Assembly: GCA_963693305.1 (NCBI GenBank)
Contig: OY855908.1
Span: forward strand, 19,527,993 to 19,591,992
Reading direction: 5' to 3'
Source: Meandrina meandrites
Lineage: Eukaryota > Cnidaria > Anthozoa > Scleractinia > Meandrinidae
DNA: 64,000 bases
Part shown: positions 22,736 to 35,121 of the stretch, one piece after another
Layout of the letters: every line of letters begins with the position of its first letter
How positions within the stretch are numbered: position 1 is the first letter of the stretch
Notes under the pieces: model-generated
Told to the model about the DNA's origin: nothing
The model's database searches: none
Seen by the model: the letters and a program-made list of their open reading frames with translations, nothing else
Position numbers and translations under genes: made by a program

Positions 22736-23229
22736 TTAAAGGAGAAGTTCATTCCAGAATGGCCATTTATTTTCTTTACGCCAATAAAAGGTTTATACAA
22801 AAATATGTTATTCACGAAAATTTCAGCTTCCAACGAGCGCCAAATCCCTACGAAATCTTTCTCTAAAGTGTTTGTGCAGTTCTATGTTTCTCAAACAGAG
22901 CTCCAAGAGATACAAAAAAACCTTTCACCTTTTCTTTCCTTTCAGACAGGCATTTTGAGAAACAAAAGCCACTTCAAAGAAACAAGGAGTTTGAAGTATT
23001 TAAATTTTCCCGCTAAACTTCAGGCTGAGCTCTTTGACGTCACGCATACATTACTAGCTCCAAGATGGCGGCGTTCAGTTATCGAATTTTGGGCTACTTT
23101 AGAGAAAGATTTCGTAGGGATTTAGCGCTCGTTGGAAGCTGAAATTTTGGTGAATAACATATTTTTGTATAAACTTTTTATTGGCGCAAAGAAAATAAAT
23201 GGCCATTCTGGAGTGAACTTCTCCTTTAA
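22736..23229. mobile_element. TTAA-flanked long-TIR element (Kolobok/piggyBac-like)
   Basis: TTAA at 22736-22739 and 23226-23229 flanks a 486-base element. It starts AGGAGAAGTTCATTCCAGAA and ends in the complement. The arms run about 135 bases to CTCTAAAGTG / CACTTTAGAG. TTAA duplications are made by piggyBac and Kolobok elements; the purine-start terminus favours Kolobok. It is non-coding. Confidence 0.75.
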
Positions 23230-23589
23230 TTTTCTCCTACAGTGTTATCTCAAATTTTAAAGTTACAGTGAAGTACATTTAAAATACATATAGGTTTGTG
23301 TGCTTTTCTTAATCCATTTCATGTATTTCCCTTTTTACCATCAGATTTCACTGATAGCTGACATTTTTTGGATGGAACTGTCTGGAGTACATGTATATAC
23401 ATGTATATGACAATGCAAGTACATGTAACTGAGTTCAGCAAGTGCAATACCAAGGTAGCTGGTAAGTTTAATTTAGCTGATATGAAGTTAAAGTACATGT
23501 TAATCCATAAAGGAGCCCAGAGAGAGTTAGTAATTAGAGTAAATTAAAGTGTCTTTTCCAGCAACATGATACATTGTCCCTTGCCAGGT

Positions 23590-23740
23590 AGCCTGTTCTA
23601 GGCGTTCGGTTAGTGGGGAGCAGCGCCAAAAGCAGCGAGCAAAAAATGAGGGTGGGGGTGTGTCTCCTTGCCATTTTTCTGCCTCACGCAATCCTGAATT
23701 TTGCGCTGCTCCCCACTAACCGAACACCTGGAACAGTCTA
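23590..23740. mobile_element. 151-bp fold-back MITE
   Basis: GCGTTCGGTTAGTGGGGAGC near the left end is matched by GCTCCCCACTAACCGAACAC near the right, continuing out to TAGCCTGTTC / GAACAGTCTA. The interior is GC-rich and non-coding. Confidence 0.7.
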
Positions 23741-24562
23741 CTAGCCAGGGCTCAAATCAGGAGAACATTCATTCATGGTAAACTTCAATTTGCATTGCTA
23801 CATGTACATGACAAAATGTTTTTATAAATATTTCGTGCAAGTGTAAGGACTGAGTGTCAGACAAACAGTAGTCCTGAAAATGAAATGTTGGTGGCACATT
23901 GGCTGATATTTCCTCAACCTACATGTAACCTCCAGGAACAATCAGGTCAATAACCAGAATTATTAATGTTATCAGCTTCAGGACTCTGAAAATAAGTTTC
24001 GCTCAGTGGGTTTGTTGCAACATCAGTCAGTTTCCCCAACTACATGTACATGTATAATTTTCCTGGATGACCACACCAGATAGATAGTGTAGATAGATAA
24101 TGGAGACTCCTGGGTATTTTACTTTTCAAGTGCAGTCCAGTTCTACTTTGATAAAACTTGTTTTTTTTTTCCTTTTGTGATAGACATACTGGTGCAGGCC
24201 ATGTCCAGGGAAAGACCAATAACATTGATCGACTGTTGTAACAGCAAGGAATTAAAGTCAGCTAGAATAAAAAAAGGTGTACCATGCACATATAGTTTGA
24301 TCTTTTTTAACTAAATCAGTTGAAAGTGATACATGATAAGTTTTGACTAAAAAGAATAAATGAATATTGGATCAGAATTCAGTGTGTTTACTTGTTGCGA
24401 GGACAAATATATGTGGGACTAGAAGGAGAAAAGTACTGAAAATTGGCGTACAGCGTCATTTCAGTAAAAGGCCAGGCGAGTTACTACTGAAACTTCACGA
24501 AATTCTACCGCGAGTCAGTGTAAAAATCCTTATACGTACCTTCCAGGCGAAGTTCGTGTTTT
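23741..24562. other. Stretch without recognised gene
   Basis: Non-coding, rich in ACATGTA words. A short minus frame at 24040-24225 has no motif I recognise. Confidence 0.35.
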
Positions 24563-24900
24563 TCATGCTTCTTGCAGTATACATGAAATATACGGACTTG
24601 TGTAATGAGATATAAGAAATCCTTTTGAGAGCGTAAGAATCAGTATACCCACCTACGCAAAATCAGTACACGTCATGCTTCTTGCAGTATACATGAAATA
24701 TACGGTATTGTGTAATGGGAAATAAGGAATCCTACCCACGGTGTAAGAATCCGTATACCCACCTTCTACGCAACATCAGTACACTTCATGTTTCATTCAG
24801 TATACACGATGTACACTGACATGTTTACTGATGTATAAGGAATCCTGATACAGGTGTATAAGATCCTGCTACTTTCTAAGCATAGCCTGACGTATACTGA
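24563..24900. repeat. Tandem repeat of about 110 bp, three copies
   Basis: TCATGCTTCTTGCAGTATAC starts at 24563 and 24673, and a diverged version TCATGTTTCATTCAGTATAC at 24786. Each unit carries a GTAAGAATCMGTATACCCACC block, giving steps of 110 and 113 bases. Confidence 0.75.
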
Positions 24901-24989
24901 TCCTTAAACGGTACCGTATACATCATGCCACGTCCTTATATGACCCGTACACGACTTTGTGTACTGACTGTATAAGACTTAAGTACGGG

Positions 24990-25690
24990 ACAGTATTCGT
25001 ATTGTTTTACGCAGTGAAGCTTGAAAGAACAATACAATTGCTCGAAGTCGCGCAAACTACCACCAAACGAGATGTTGAAGATCTTAAAGAAAACCTAAAC
25101 TCAAACAAAGAAGATAAAAAGCAAATATCCGAAAGCCTAAAAAACCTGAAAGAAAAAGCAGAGTCGACACTTGCCGCCGTAAAGGAAGAAAATGAGAAAA
25201 TTCTACTCCTCGCTCAAAGAGATAGAGAACAAGAACGTATATCTTGAAGCATAATTCTAGGCGCGAAAACATAAAGTTTGAGAACATCCCAGAGGACTTC
25301 ACGGATAAAGAAGACACGGAGACGGTGCTCCGCTCCTTCCTGGGGACCGATCTAGGTTACCATGACGCTTCAAATATTGAAATACAGCGGGTCCATCGTC
25401 TTGGAAAAAGGAAGGAAGAGAAACGGAGACCAATACTTGCCAAACTCCTTAGATATAAGGACTGTGAAAAAATTCTTTCACTGGGTCATTGCTTGAAAGG
25501 AACAGATTTCAGAATGTATCAAGACCTCCCGTTCGAAATAGTCGAGCGTAGAAGAGCACAGATGGACACCTTTAAGAAGGCCAAATGAAATAATGTTCCT
25601 GTGGCATTTAGTAAAGCGCAGCCTGACAAACTGTTCATTAAAGGAAAACTGTGGCCTGTCAGAAAGCCGTTAGAATTGTAAGTTTACCAT
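24990..25690 (+). pseudogene. L1/Tx1-like ORF1 protein, frameshifted
   Basis: Up to 25247 the frame is a coiled coil (LERTIQLLEVAQTT to LLAQRDREQERIS). A frameshift leads to 25244-25588, whose first Met is not a real start. It reads SRRENIKFENIPEDF, IEIQRVHRLGKRKEEKRRPI and CLKGTDFRMYQDLPFEIVE, the RRM-plus-C-terminal-domain signature of L1-type ORF1 chaperones. Translation can be followed to about 25680 (KLFIKGKLWPV) past another stop. No RT was found downstream. Confidence 0.75.
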
Positions 25691-26569
25691 TGACATATAG
25701 CTATCGTATTAGTACGAGATTTAAACTTTAGTATCTTAATGTAACCGCTTTGCCACCCGATGCATTGCATTTTTTTCGTCAAATCTGAATTTGCATTATG
25801 ATCAGATAGGCGGACGGGAAAGGTAAACACACACTTTTGCCGGTTGACTATCTGATTTCTTTTGTCCCAAATGCTATCAATATCACTACAAGTGTTTATT
25901 GCTTCAGTATACTGGCATGGTGATTTTAAAAAAATGGACCACTATTCGTATTTTCCACATGCTCTTGAGTTTTTTTAAGTGAAACTGTTGATAGTGTCCC
26001 TTTAAAGCAAGTTTTCTTATTTTTCATGTCTTAGAAGCAAATGAGATCTTCCAACATAATGTCCTGGAGGAACACAATACATGAGAAAATTGCTGTAATT
26101 CACCTTAACACAAAAAAAAAACAAACATAAACCCGAATTTCAAGGACTAGCACCAACCCTGTTATGACAACTAGGGGCAAACGCGAAAAAGTGGGTGCGA
26201 ACTCGATGAGGGTGGGTGCAAACCTGGTCATACTGGGAGGGAACATGGTATACATGTAGGGTGGGTAAGATCTGATTGGTAGCAAAACCTGCTTCAGTGA
26301 TTCAGAGGAATAACTACACTGTACAGTTGAACCCCAGTACCTCAAACTCTGAAGAGAAAAAAAAATTGAGTTAACCAAGTATTATAAAAAATGACTAAAA
26401 AGTGGGTCCAAGGGAAATAGAAGTTAGTTTCAGTTAGCAGGGTTGTTTGAGTTATCCCAGTTACCGGGTTCTACTGTTCTATTAAAGTTTCTACAACACA
26501 TTTGAATGTCATAGTGTGAAAATTGAAAAAAAAATCACAACTATCTACACACAAAGGTGACATGTTCCA
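25691..26569. other. Intergenic, with one small pogo-like MITE
   Basis: Apart from the inverted-repeat element at 26324-26476 (separate entry), I see nothing coding in this stretch. Confidence 0.35.
26324..26476. mobile_element. Small pogo/Tigger-like MITE
   Basis: The left end CAGTTGAACCCCAGTACCTC and right end TTACCGGGTTCTACTG are imperfect inverted repeats, with TA flanking on the left. CAGTnGAACC-type termini are characteristic of pogo/Tigger elements. Arms are diverged, so the copy is old. Confidence 0.5.
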
Positions 26570-28450
26570 TTGGGTTCTATAGGAAAAACAAAATTTCATG
26601 AGGGCCTCCAAGCTCACAATTTCAAGGAAATGGAGGAGATGGCTGGCCTCTGCAACATTTGTACCGAAAATGGAGCAGAAAACTTCAACAAATTGGATGT
26701 GCTACTGGCTAGCTTGGAAGAGCTTTGGTACAAAGATACATGCAACACCACAGAGTGCCCAATCCCTGATATTCTCCTGCGTGCAACAAGATACAAAGGT
26801 TACCTCTTAATTGACTTTATTTCCAACCTAGAAATCCACAGTGAATGTGCTACACATTGTATGGGCTGGTACTTATCGCCTGAGCCAACATGTTCCTCCA
26901 AGGAACATCCATACAGTTGCCATAGCTGCAATGAACGTTGGTCACTGTTTACAAAAATAAATCACACAATCAGCTTATTAAATATAGACGAAAGTGAGAA
27001 AATAGTGTGTCAACAAAGCTAAACAACATTGAAGAGAGCCTTTGCCACTACATATTTCACCTTGTAAGAGGGAAACATCAGCGAACACAGTTCTTGTCCC
27101 AAATAAACAATCTAAAGAAAGGAGAAACAATTGTTGTAGACTACATGACGAGACTACTATTTCAACGCCTGCATGAACCCCAGAAAGACTGGTTTGGTAA
27201 AAAAGGTGTATCACTTCATGGTGCAATTTTTATCTTCTGCAACAATGATGATCGTCCTCTTGTCACAGAATTTCATGACAATTTGTCAGAAAATGATGAC
27301 AAACAGAATTGGTTTTTTTCAGCAAGCAGTATTGAACAAAGTGTTTTAAATTTTAGAAAGCTACACCCTGAGATTGTTTCTGCGACTATTTGGTCAGAGA
27401 ATGGCGCACACTATAAAAACACCTCAGTCTTTAATTCTCTGGCTTGGCAGTCTCTTGAAAAAAAAACAGGGATGAGAATCAAATCATGCAACAACTTTGA
27501 GGCCCAAACAGGGAAAACAATACTTGACAGCCACTATGCAGTGCTGAAATTTTCATTGAAGTCGTATCGGCATGAGGGCCATGACATTTTGACACCAAAG
27601 GACATTGTAGAGGGAACAGAAAGGCTACGAGGAACAAATGTGTACAAAATTTCCATTAATAGATCAAAAGAGCCACAGTCAGCCAAAACCTGGCAAGGCA
27701 TCTCTAATTACTTTAGTTTTGTTTATGTGTACAGTGACGATGGAGAATGCAGGGAGGTGAAGGCTCAAGAGCAGACAGGTGTTGGGCCTTCAACGACACT
27801 CACCAGAAGACATATCAAAGGCCTGTGGAGTGAATCCAGATCAGACACTGGATCAACATCAGAATTGGATCTAACAAAAGGACAGCACAAAGCTCCACTT
27901 ATAGACAAAAATAAAACAGCACCAGTGGCACCTGAACAACAACAGCAAATACAAACACAGGAGACAGACAACAACATTGGCACATGTGATGACTTGATCA
28001 AATGTAGAGATTGTGGGGCTTCCTTTTTAAGGCCAGGGAATTTACATGCACATAAAGAAAGTAAAGTTTGTAAAAACAGGCAGAAAACAAAGCGGGCACT
28101 TGCTGCCAGTCAAAATGTCATCAAAGAAGATGAAATAGTCAATTTATCCCTGCCAAAGCAAAAACATTTAAAGATCCAATTGTTGACAAAAGTGATGCCG
28201 AAGTAAACCTGGAAAAGGAAAACCAAAGTCAATGGAACAAAATTATACAAGGCACTGCCCTTAAAAGCCACCAACCAAAGAAGAAATCTGTACAATTTTC
28301 AAAACTTCAAATATCAGTCATGATAAAATGTTATGACAAAGGAAAAGACTTATCAAAACTCTACACTCCAGCAATGTGTCAGAAGGAAATGAGGGCACAT
28401 CCAGAACTTGGACCTCAAAACACACTAACAGAAAATCAAAAATCAAATTA
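26570..28450 (+). pseudogene. Broken C2H2 zinc-finger, transposase-like gene
   Basis: Three frames join into one protein family. 26570-27022 holds a Cys-rich part (CNICTENGAENFNKLDVLL, SCHSCNERWSLF). A one-base slip near 27003 leads to 27007-28206, with IFIFCNNDD, IWSENGAHYKNTSVFNSL and EAQTGKTILDSHYAVLK, then a C2H2 finger (CRDCGASFLRPGNLHAHKES). A slip in an A-run near 28170 leads to a third frame with LSKLYTPAMCQKEMRAHPE up to about 28440. I remember similar proteins as abundant and repeat-associated in cnidarian genomes, with an RNase H-like core, but the name and activity are uncertain. Two frameshifts make it a pseudogene, unless the assembly is wrong. Confidence 0.6.
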
Positions 28451-28675
28451 AGTCATTCTGGAGCAGGCACCACAGAGCACAAACCAAACAAAACAATAAA
28501 TCCTAGAAATAATACCACATGTTCTTATTCTTTTTTTGTAATCAAATTTAGGAACTTCTTCTCATTGTTACAAGCACTGTAACAATGAAAAAAAAATTGT
28601 TTGAAAATCATTCTGTCCAGGCTACTGTGTAATTTAAAATAAGCAGGTCCTTTTGTAAAAATCCTGTTACCAGTT

Positions 28676-28821
28676 AGAGTGATTTCATTTAACCCGAGAA
28701 ACAAAATCTACCAGTTTCTGTGTAATAGTCAAAAGGAAACAAAAGAAAACAATGAAATTAGTGTGTAATAGTATCTAAAAGTGTAATAACTATTTCACAG
28801 ATTTACTGAAATCACTCTATC
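28676..28821. repeat. Small inverted-repeat element
   Basis: TAGAGTGATTTCA and TGAAATCACTCTA face each other about 146 bases apart. The interior is AT-rich and non-coding. Probably a MITE. Confidence 0.45.
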
Positions 28822-28899
28822 ACTGATGTTTGTTTGATTATTTGAGCGAGGGAATAGTTCCAACGCTGTCGGATGCCATTTTTTATATTAAAACCAAGA

Positions 28900-29310
28900 A
28901 GTTACGGAACTCTCTAGGTTTTAATACTTCGGCTTTTATAGTTTATGTAAGTAACAGTGAAAACTGCATCAACAACAATCCGAATGAATGGCCGAGTGAA
29001 CAGCCCAGCATGTGCATAAGCTCATGAAGCTCTGAACAAACAGACCGAGCAGACCAAGGTCGAGAATGCAGAAAGTTATCCACACGACTGTCTGACTAGA
29101 GGGCTTAATTGAGTAGTAAAATGGAGTCATTATATATTTATGTTTGTATGAATAACAGATGCAATCTGCACCAACGGCACACTGAATGAACGCAAGAATG
29201 AACAGCCAGACAGGTGCATAAGCACCCGAATGCCTGAGCAGACAAACTGGACAAACAAGAGAGCCGAAAATACAGAAAGTCCTCTATGCAAGTGATTGAC
29301 TATGGTGTTT
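28900..29310. repeat. Imperfect direct duplication
   Basis: Two related blocks around 28980-29100 and 29180-29300 share GAATGAA...GAACAGCC...AGGTGCATAAGC-type and AATRCAGAAAGT words in the same order. No coding function is seen. Confidence 0.4.
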
Positions 29311-29785
29311 TAATTTGTTGTCCCGATGATATTTTACCGTTTAGGTGAATTTATTTTGATATTTAAAATAAACAATTTAGTGAGTTTTCTTTAATCGAAG
29401 TAGATTGATAGATAATAATAGTTTGCCTGCTCAGAAAGTCTGCCATTCTCGTCAGGGGCACAGTGACAGACCTGTTAGAGAGAGAAATATTTAGCGAGAA
29501 GCACGCGAGAAGTCAGGGTAGGCGCACGCGGGAAGACGCTACATTGATCTTTGTATCCGTACTGTAACGTATTATATACTAAAGCCAAATCAGGGTGAAT
29601 CTCTCTAAACACATGTTTGAAACTGTGGTACCACAGCTGGTTGCTATCAATCAGATAGAAATTGCAAGCAATATGGGTGCACTTTTGGCTCAAATATTAG
29701 GAGTAAATACTGTGATGGTATAAATGTCACGTAAGAACAGCCACTGTTGTTAGGGTTAAAATCAAAAGTTCAAATTGACATGTGA

Positions 29786-30436
29786 TTAAGGTGATTCCAC
29801 TGAATTGCATTGCGCATCCTTGCTGCGCACGATTTTTCGCGTCATTTAGCGCGCGCACGAGCGCTCGCGCACACAACGTTAAGGCATTTCCTTCAGATTA
29901 AGCTTAGCAGGGAAATTAATGGTTATTTTCTTCTAAACGAGCACGGTGACCCCCATTTTTTAAGGCATTAACTTAAATGACATACGGTTGACTACAATAT
30001 ATCGCGATTTAAAGAAAAGTTGATTATTCTATTTTGAGATATTTATATTTGAATGCTTTAAACAGCATGTATTTTGGTAGTGCTGCTTACGTGCGCACGC
30101 AGCAAAATATCTAATTTCTTTTATAATCTTAATTCCAGTTCAATTAAAATAGTTTGTTATGTAAGATTAAAGTCTATTTTGTATAACTGCTTCGATATTT
30201 TAATGCAAGAAATGATTTTTTCTAGAGATGATAGCTCCCTTTTCGGATTACTAGGATTCCTAATATAAACCTTGAGGGTCATATATTTACCATAATAGCC
30301 ATCCAGGTTGCACAAAAACGAGCACGGTGACCCCCATTTTTTATTGCAGTTTTGCAATGCTCATAACATAATTATGAACTGGACCAAGTCTTAGAAAATT
30401 TTGATTACTCCTTCTTTTTCAGTGGAATCACCTTAA
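29786..30436. mobile_element. TTAA-flanked TIR element
   Basis: TTAA at 29786-29789 and 30433-30436 flanks a 643-base element with ends GGTGATTCCACTGAA and TTCAGTGGAATCACC. Inside, ACGAGCACGGTGACCCCCAT occurs twice in direct orientation (about 29937 and 30318). Non-coding; TTAA suggests Kolobok or piggyBac mobilisation. Confidence 0.75.
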
Positions 30437-31314
30437 AAACACAAAATAAAACAAGAACATTAAATCAGGGAAATCATAACACTGATCCCGAACCCAGCGT
30501 CAAATTTAGAATTGAACGAAAAAAGTTATTTTGATCAGATAAAAGTAATTCTAGACGACAGAAAATCCAGCTGAACGGCAAATAAACTTCTGGCTTGATT
30601 ACAAGCCGACATTTGCATAAATCACAACTTTGTCGGCGTTTGATGAATAATGTCGCTCGAAAGATTCCCCGGACATAAATGTCACTGATTCTTCAATCTA
30701 CTGTGAAACCTTTACTGAATGTAAATTGAAGCTCGCCAAGTTAATAAAGAAGCTTTTAATGCGCTTGTTTTCATGATGACACATGCACCTCACGCTTCGG
30801 CGGCAACTGTGACGAAAGGTCAAGAAAGCATGACGAAAGCGTGACCTTCACGCTTTGAGTTGTTCAAAATGTAAACACTATTTTAACACCCAGTCGATAG
30901 TCACGATTGTTATCAATGCTATAACTTGCCCTTCGATTTGTGTTTTGCTTAAAACATTGTAATTTAACATCATTGCGACCATTCTTTACACACGGGCGTC
31001 AATTCACCATCAGATAATTCAAAGATAAGAAAACCTCGGCGGCAGAAAGATTTCAGTTTTGACCATCATTTTCGGTTCGGTGGCAGAAAGATCGATTTCG
31101 CTTCTGACCATCATTTTCGGTTCATACGTACCCGATGCTGTTCAAACGGGAGAAGCTGTTCTATGAACTTAATACTATAGCCGTTCAAATGGAAGATGAT
31201 TATTCTTTGAACGGATGACTCAAGCCGTTCGAACAGATGGACAATTTTTCTCAACGGATGATTCGATCGATTTAAGCCTACGTCATGTTTAGCTTTATGA
31301 TTTTATCTCATTAA
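30437..31314. other. Intergenic with small duplications
   Basis: 31040-31120 has a near-tandem repeat of GGCAGAAAGAT...TTTGACCATCATTTTCGGTTC. 31190-31265 contains GAACGGATGACTCAAGCCGT, the reverse complement of part of the 43-bp satellite at 56 kb. No gene was recognised. Confidence 0.45.
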
Positions 31315-34272
31315 TTAACCCTTTAACCGGCAATCGTACATATATGTACGAAATGCAACCACTAAAGCCCAGGGCCCTCTTATCATCAGGAAAATGATCC
31401 CCAGGGCCCAAAATGTGAATGCTTTCCCAGAAGACCCTTCAGTCCCCGATTTGAGTGAATTTCTTCTCAAATCTGGCTAGTGTTTTGCTAGTAAAAAGCA
31501 AGTTTTTCCTTCGTTTCGCGTTCGCTCGCGTACGCTGGCATTTAAATATGGCGGCGAGGTATTTATCTGCCGAAGAAGTGTTGAGAAGAGTCCTGGATGA
31601 CGATTCTGACAGGGATTATTCCGATGAAAGTGAAGTAGAACTTTCGGAAGAAGATGACAGTAATGGCAGACCAGAACACGAGGAAAGTGAAGAAGGTGAA
31701 AGCGATGAAATTCTTTCTGACGACGAAAGTAGCGATGAACCTGGTATGTTTTATTTTTCAGTATTGAGTTTTCGATTTCGTATGTGTAACCTTCCTGTAT
31801 TTACAAGCCATTGCTAGCAGAAAAATTATAACCGATTGTGTGTAAGCTTTTTTTTTTATACCAAAAGTACAGTCCTGCTTTAGCTAACTAAATGATTGTC
31901 AAACAATATGGCCGAACTGTACTGTTTGTTTACATCACGAGTACTGTTCTTTTCATGCTACATTGAAGTGCTTGGAAGGCATGTTTCCTCCTATTTTGTG
32001 TTCAATTGAAAGCAAATCTCAAACATTTCCTCAGGAAATGCCATTTATAATTATTTATTATCTAATTAGAACATCCTGAATCTGGTGACCGTGACAGAAG
32101 TTCAAATCGAAGTCAACCAGAAGGACAAACTAGAAGGGGACGAGGAAGAGGTGCACGAAGAGGAGCTAGGAGAGGAGCAAGGCCTGGTCAGGCAAGACGT
32201 CGTGAAGGCCCAGAGCCACATATAGACTGGTCAGACCAGTATGAGCCAATGCAGCTTCCTGACTTTGGAGAGCCACATCCAGGTCCAACACGAAGATTTC
32301 CAAATGTAAACACTACTCATGAACGAGATTTTTTTGATTTGCTGTTCACTGATGATGTATGGCAGCTATTGGTTCAAGAGACCAATAAGTATTATCAACA
32401 GCAAAAGGCAGCTGAGCCTAACATACATAAAAGACCGTGGGCCCCTGTAACAAAAGAGGAAATGGAAGCCTTCATTGGCATTATTATTCTGATGGGCATA
32501 GTGAAGTTGCCTCGTTTCGAAATGTACTGGAGCCAGGATAAACTAATTCACCAGGAAAGTATTGCCAACATCATGTCTCAAACAAGATTCCTTCAAATTT
32601 GGAGATACTTTCATTTAGCTGACAATGCAGTAGCTATCCCTAGAGGTACTGATGGATTTGACAAGATCTACCGGGTAAGAAATTACCTAAACATTATTCT
32701 TAGAAATATTCAAGATGAGTATAGACTCGAAAAAAATATTGCCATTGATGAGACAATGGTACCCCACAAGGGCAAGTTGGCTTTCAAACAATACATAAAA
32801 AGCAAGCCAACTAAGTGGGGCAAAAAGTTGTGGGTCCTGAGTGAGGCAACATCTGGCTATGTTTACAGATTTCAGGTTTATCTGGGAAAGGAACATGGTC
32901 AACAACCTGAAAAACACTTAGCTAGAAGAGTGGTACGGGACCTGACGGTGACAGAAACTGGCAAAAATCACCATCTGTACATGGATAATTTTTACACTGA
33001 CCCACATTTTTTCCTTGAGCTTCATGGCAAGAATATACTTTCATGTGGAACTGTACGCCAAAACAGAAAACAATTTCCCAAGGATTTGGTTATCAGCACG
33101 CGAATGCAAAAAGAAATGGATCGTGGAGACTATTTGTGGAGAGCCTACAGAAGATTAGTAGCAACAGCCTGGAATGATCGAAGGGTTGTTTATCATTTAT
33201 CTACCATTCATCCTCCAGATCTTGATGGTCAACCTGCTACTATCAAGAGGAAGGCAGCTCGTGGTGCAAATGTTGACATCACGTGTCCACCAGCTCAAGT
33301 TGACTATCAAAAATATATGGGCGGAGTGGACCTCGCTGATCAGCTCGTGAAGACATTCAGTGTAATAAGAAAGTCACGAAAAGCCTGGAAAAAGTTGTTT
33401 GGCTATGGCCTAGAAGTGTGTCTCCTGGACTCCTTCATTATAATGAAGAAATTGAAGCCCAGTAACACAGAATTTCTAAATTATCGCAAGGAAGTGGCCC
33501 GGCAGCTCATTGCTGGAAGGTCATTTCGTGGGAAAGCTGGTCGCCCACCAACTCAACCACTAGATGAAGTTGATTCCAAGAGGCTGGATGGAAGCTATCA
33601 TGAAATTGCTGTCACAGATACAAGGTTGGATTGTGTTGTTTGTGCCAAGGGAGTGCAGATGAGAAGTCTAAACAGAAATTACCGATATAAGTCTATCATT
33701 GTTTGCAAAACCTGTGATAACAAGACCTTATGTTTGAACAGAGACAGAAACTGCTGGGAAAAGTGGCATCGGCAGATTCAGTACTGGTTGTAACATTATC
33801 TTCAAAGTAAGAGTGCAATACTGTAAAATTCTTCTGAAAACTAATTTCAAAACATTTTTTTTGAAATTGTCCTCTGAAAAGTTTTGTACCGGAAGTACAA
33901 AAAATGCAATAACTCGGGCTAGGATAGGAATATTTTAGTTCTGTTTGAAATGTTTATTCCCTGATAAATTGTTGTTGAACACAAAAACATTGTTTGATTC
34001 AAACAGTAATACTATACCTTTGACCCCTGGCAGAAAATGTTGTTTTGCCCAGAGTGAAATAGAACCAACAAATGCAAATGACTCATACTCTAATGTGGTA
34101 TACCTTTTTAAGGTTCTTTTATTGTCATTGTGTTACAAATTTTCTAAGCTTTAAAATGATGTATAGTTTATGGGAGGGTAGCTCCTTTACTTTTTGAGTT
34201 ATCATTAAAAACAGTGATTAAGGTTGCGCAATTCAAAAATTTCCTGAAAAAATCTGCCGGTTAAAGGGTTAA
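31315..34272 (+). mobile_element. piggyBac transposon, apparently complete
   Basis: TTAA at 31315-31318 and 34269-34272 brackets a 2950-base element whose ends are CCCTTTAACCGGCA and TGCCGGTTAAAGGG, a perfect 14-base inverted repeat. It carries one two-exon transposase gene. A TTAA duplication plus an intact transposase is diagnostic of piggyBac. The insertion point lies inside the target duplication of the MULE-like element that starts at 34275. Confidence 0.92.
31548..33793 (+). CDS. piggyBac transposase, two exons
   Basis: Exon 1 is 31548-31743, from an ATG (MAARYLSAEE) to a GTATGT donor. Exon 2 is 32070-33793, after a TCTAATTAG acceptor. The split is in phase and gives 639 residues without a stop. 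The N-terminus is acidic (Asp/Glu/Ser-rich to about residue 65), then Arg/Gly-rich. The DDE_Tnp_1_7 core has its three Asp in AIDETMVPHKGK (about D292), LYMDNFYT (about D371) and YMGGVDLADQ (about D486). The C-terminus is a Cys-rich zinc domain (CVVCAKG, CKTCDNK, CWEKWH). All expected parts are present, so it could be active, but that is inference. Confidence 0.88.
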
Positions 34273-35121
34273 GCGGGCATTAACAAAACCTGGATCGGAC
34301 AGGATCGGATCGGATCGGACCGGATTGACAAAACCCGGACCGGATTGGACCGGATTGACAAAACCTGGACGGGACGTGATCCGACTGACAAAACCCGGAT
34401 CGGATCCAAAAAAATCCATAAATTCCCCCAAAATAGTCACGTGATATCTCTTATCGAATATGGCACAGAAAGAAGTAAGGAGACGTTCGCTGTGTGTTTC
34501 TTTTTCGTCCGTATTATCTTGGTAAGAAGTTTTGTTATTCAGTGACCTAGACTATGAGCAGCCCCTATTTTTTCGCAGTCCGTCGAGCCAATTTTCACGC
34601 GCTCTTTTTTTATTTTTGCTTCACGCTCGACGGACTGCGAAAAAATAGGGGCTACTCGTAGTCTATCAGTGACCCTGCTTATGATTTTCTTTCCTAGAGG
34701 GAAAGATCAAGAAGGAAGGGCGAGATACGAACAGGAAAATTGCATTAGCAGTAAAAACGAACACAAATTTGCAAGGACCACCGTGGCGAAATACAAGTAC
34801 CGGATCCTCTCACTGTAGAGGGTCTTATCAGCTATAACTGATGTACATTTATCTTCAAACTCTCAGAATGCTCGTATAATGATTATTGTAATTATCTCTT
34901 CTAGTTCTAAATGAAAAATATAATTGCCAGTTGTCTCACATCCTCATGTACAGCCCTCAAAACACTAAAAAAACCTGAATTTAGTTTTAGTTCGTAATCT
35001 TTTCGAACTTAGATATTCACGTTTGGAATAATACCAACACGGTCTGATTACGAGGTGTGGTTACCTTACACCTACATCCCGATTTTTTATTGATTATTTG
35101 TAAAAAATTTTTACCTCGGTT
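34266..35121. mobile_element. MULE-like element copy 2, left part
   Basis: The terminus GGGCATTAACAAAACCTGG starts at 34275. The sequence matches the right half of copy 1 (17891-18858) read in reverse, including the frame with the hydrophobic segment. It is cut at 35121 by the Polinton and resumes at 51691. The 9-base duplication is TAATTAAGC: intact at 51973-51981, and on the left split by piggyBac, so that only its TTAAGC remains beside the element. Confidence 0.85.
34539..34674. mobile_element. 118-bp MITE with 9-bp duplication
   Basis: TCAGTGACC at 34539-34547 and 34666-34674 flanks a hairpin element. TAGACTATGAGCAGCCCCTA on the left pairs with TAGGGGCTACTCGTAGTCTA on the right, and the arms continue through TTTTTTCGCAGTCCGTCGAG. 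Copy 1 of the host element lacks it. Confidence 0.85.

Noticed and set aside
22721..23125. 134-codon plus-strand frame
   Set aside because: It lies almost entirely inside a TTAA-flanked inverted-repeat element, and the arms explain its sequence.
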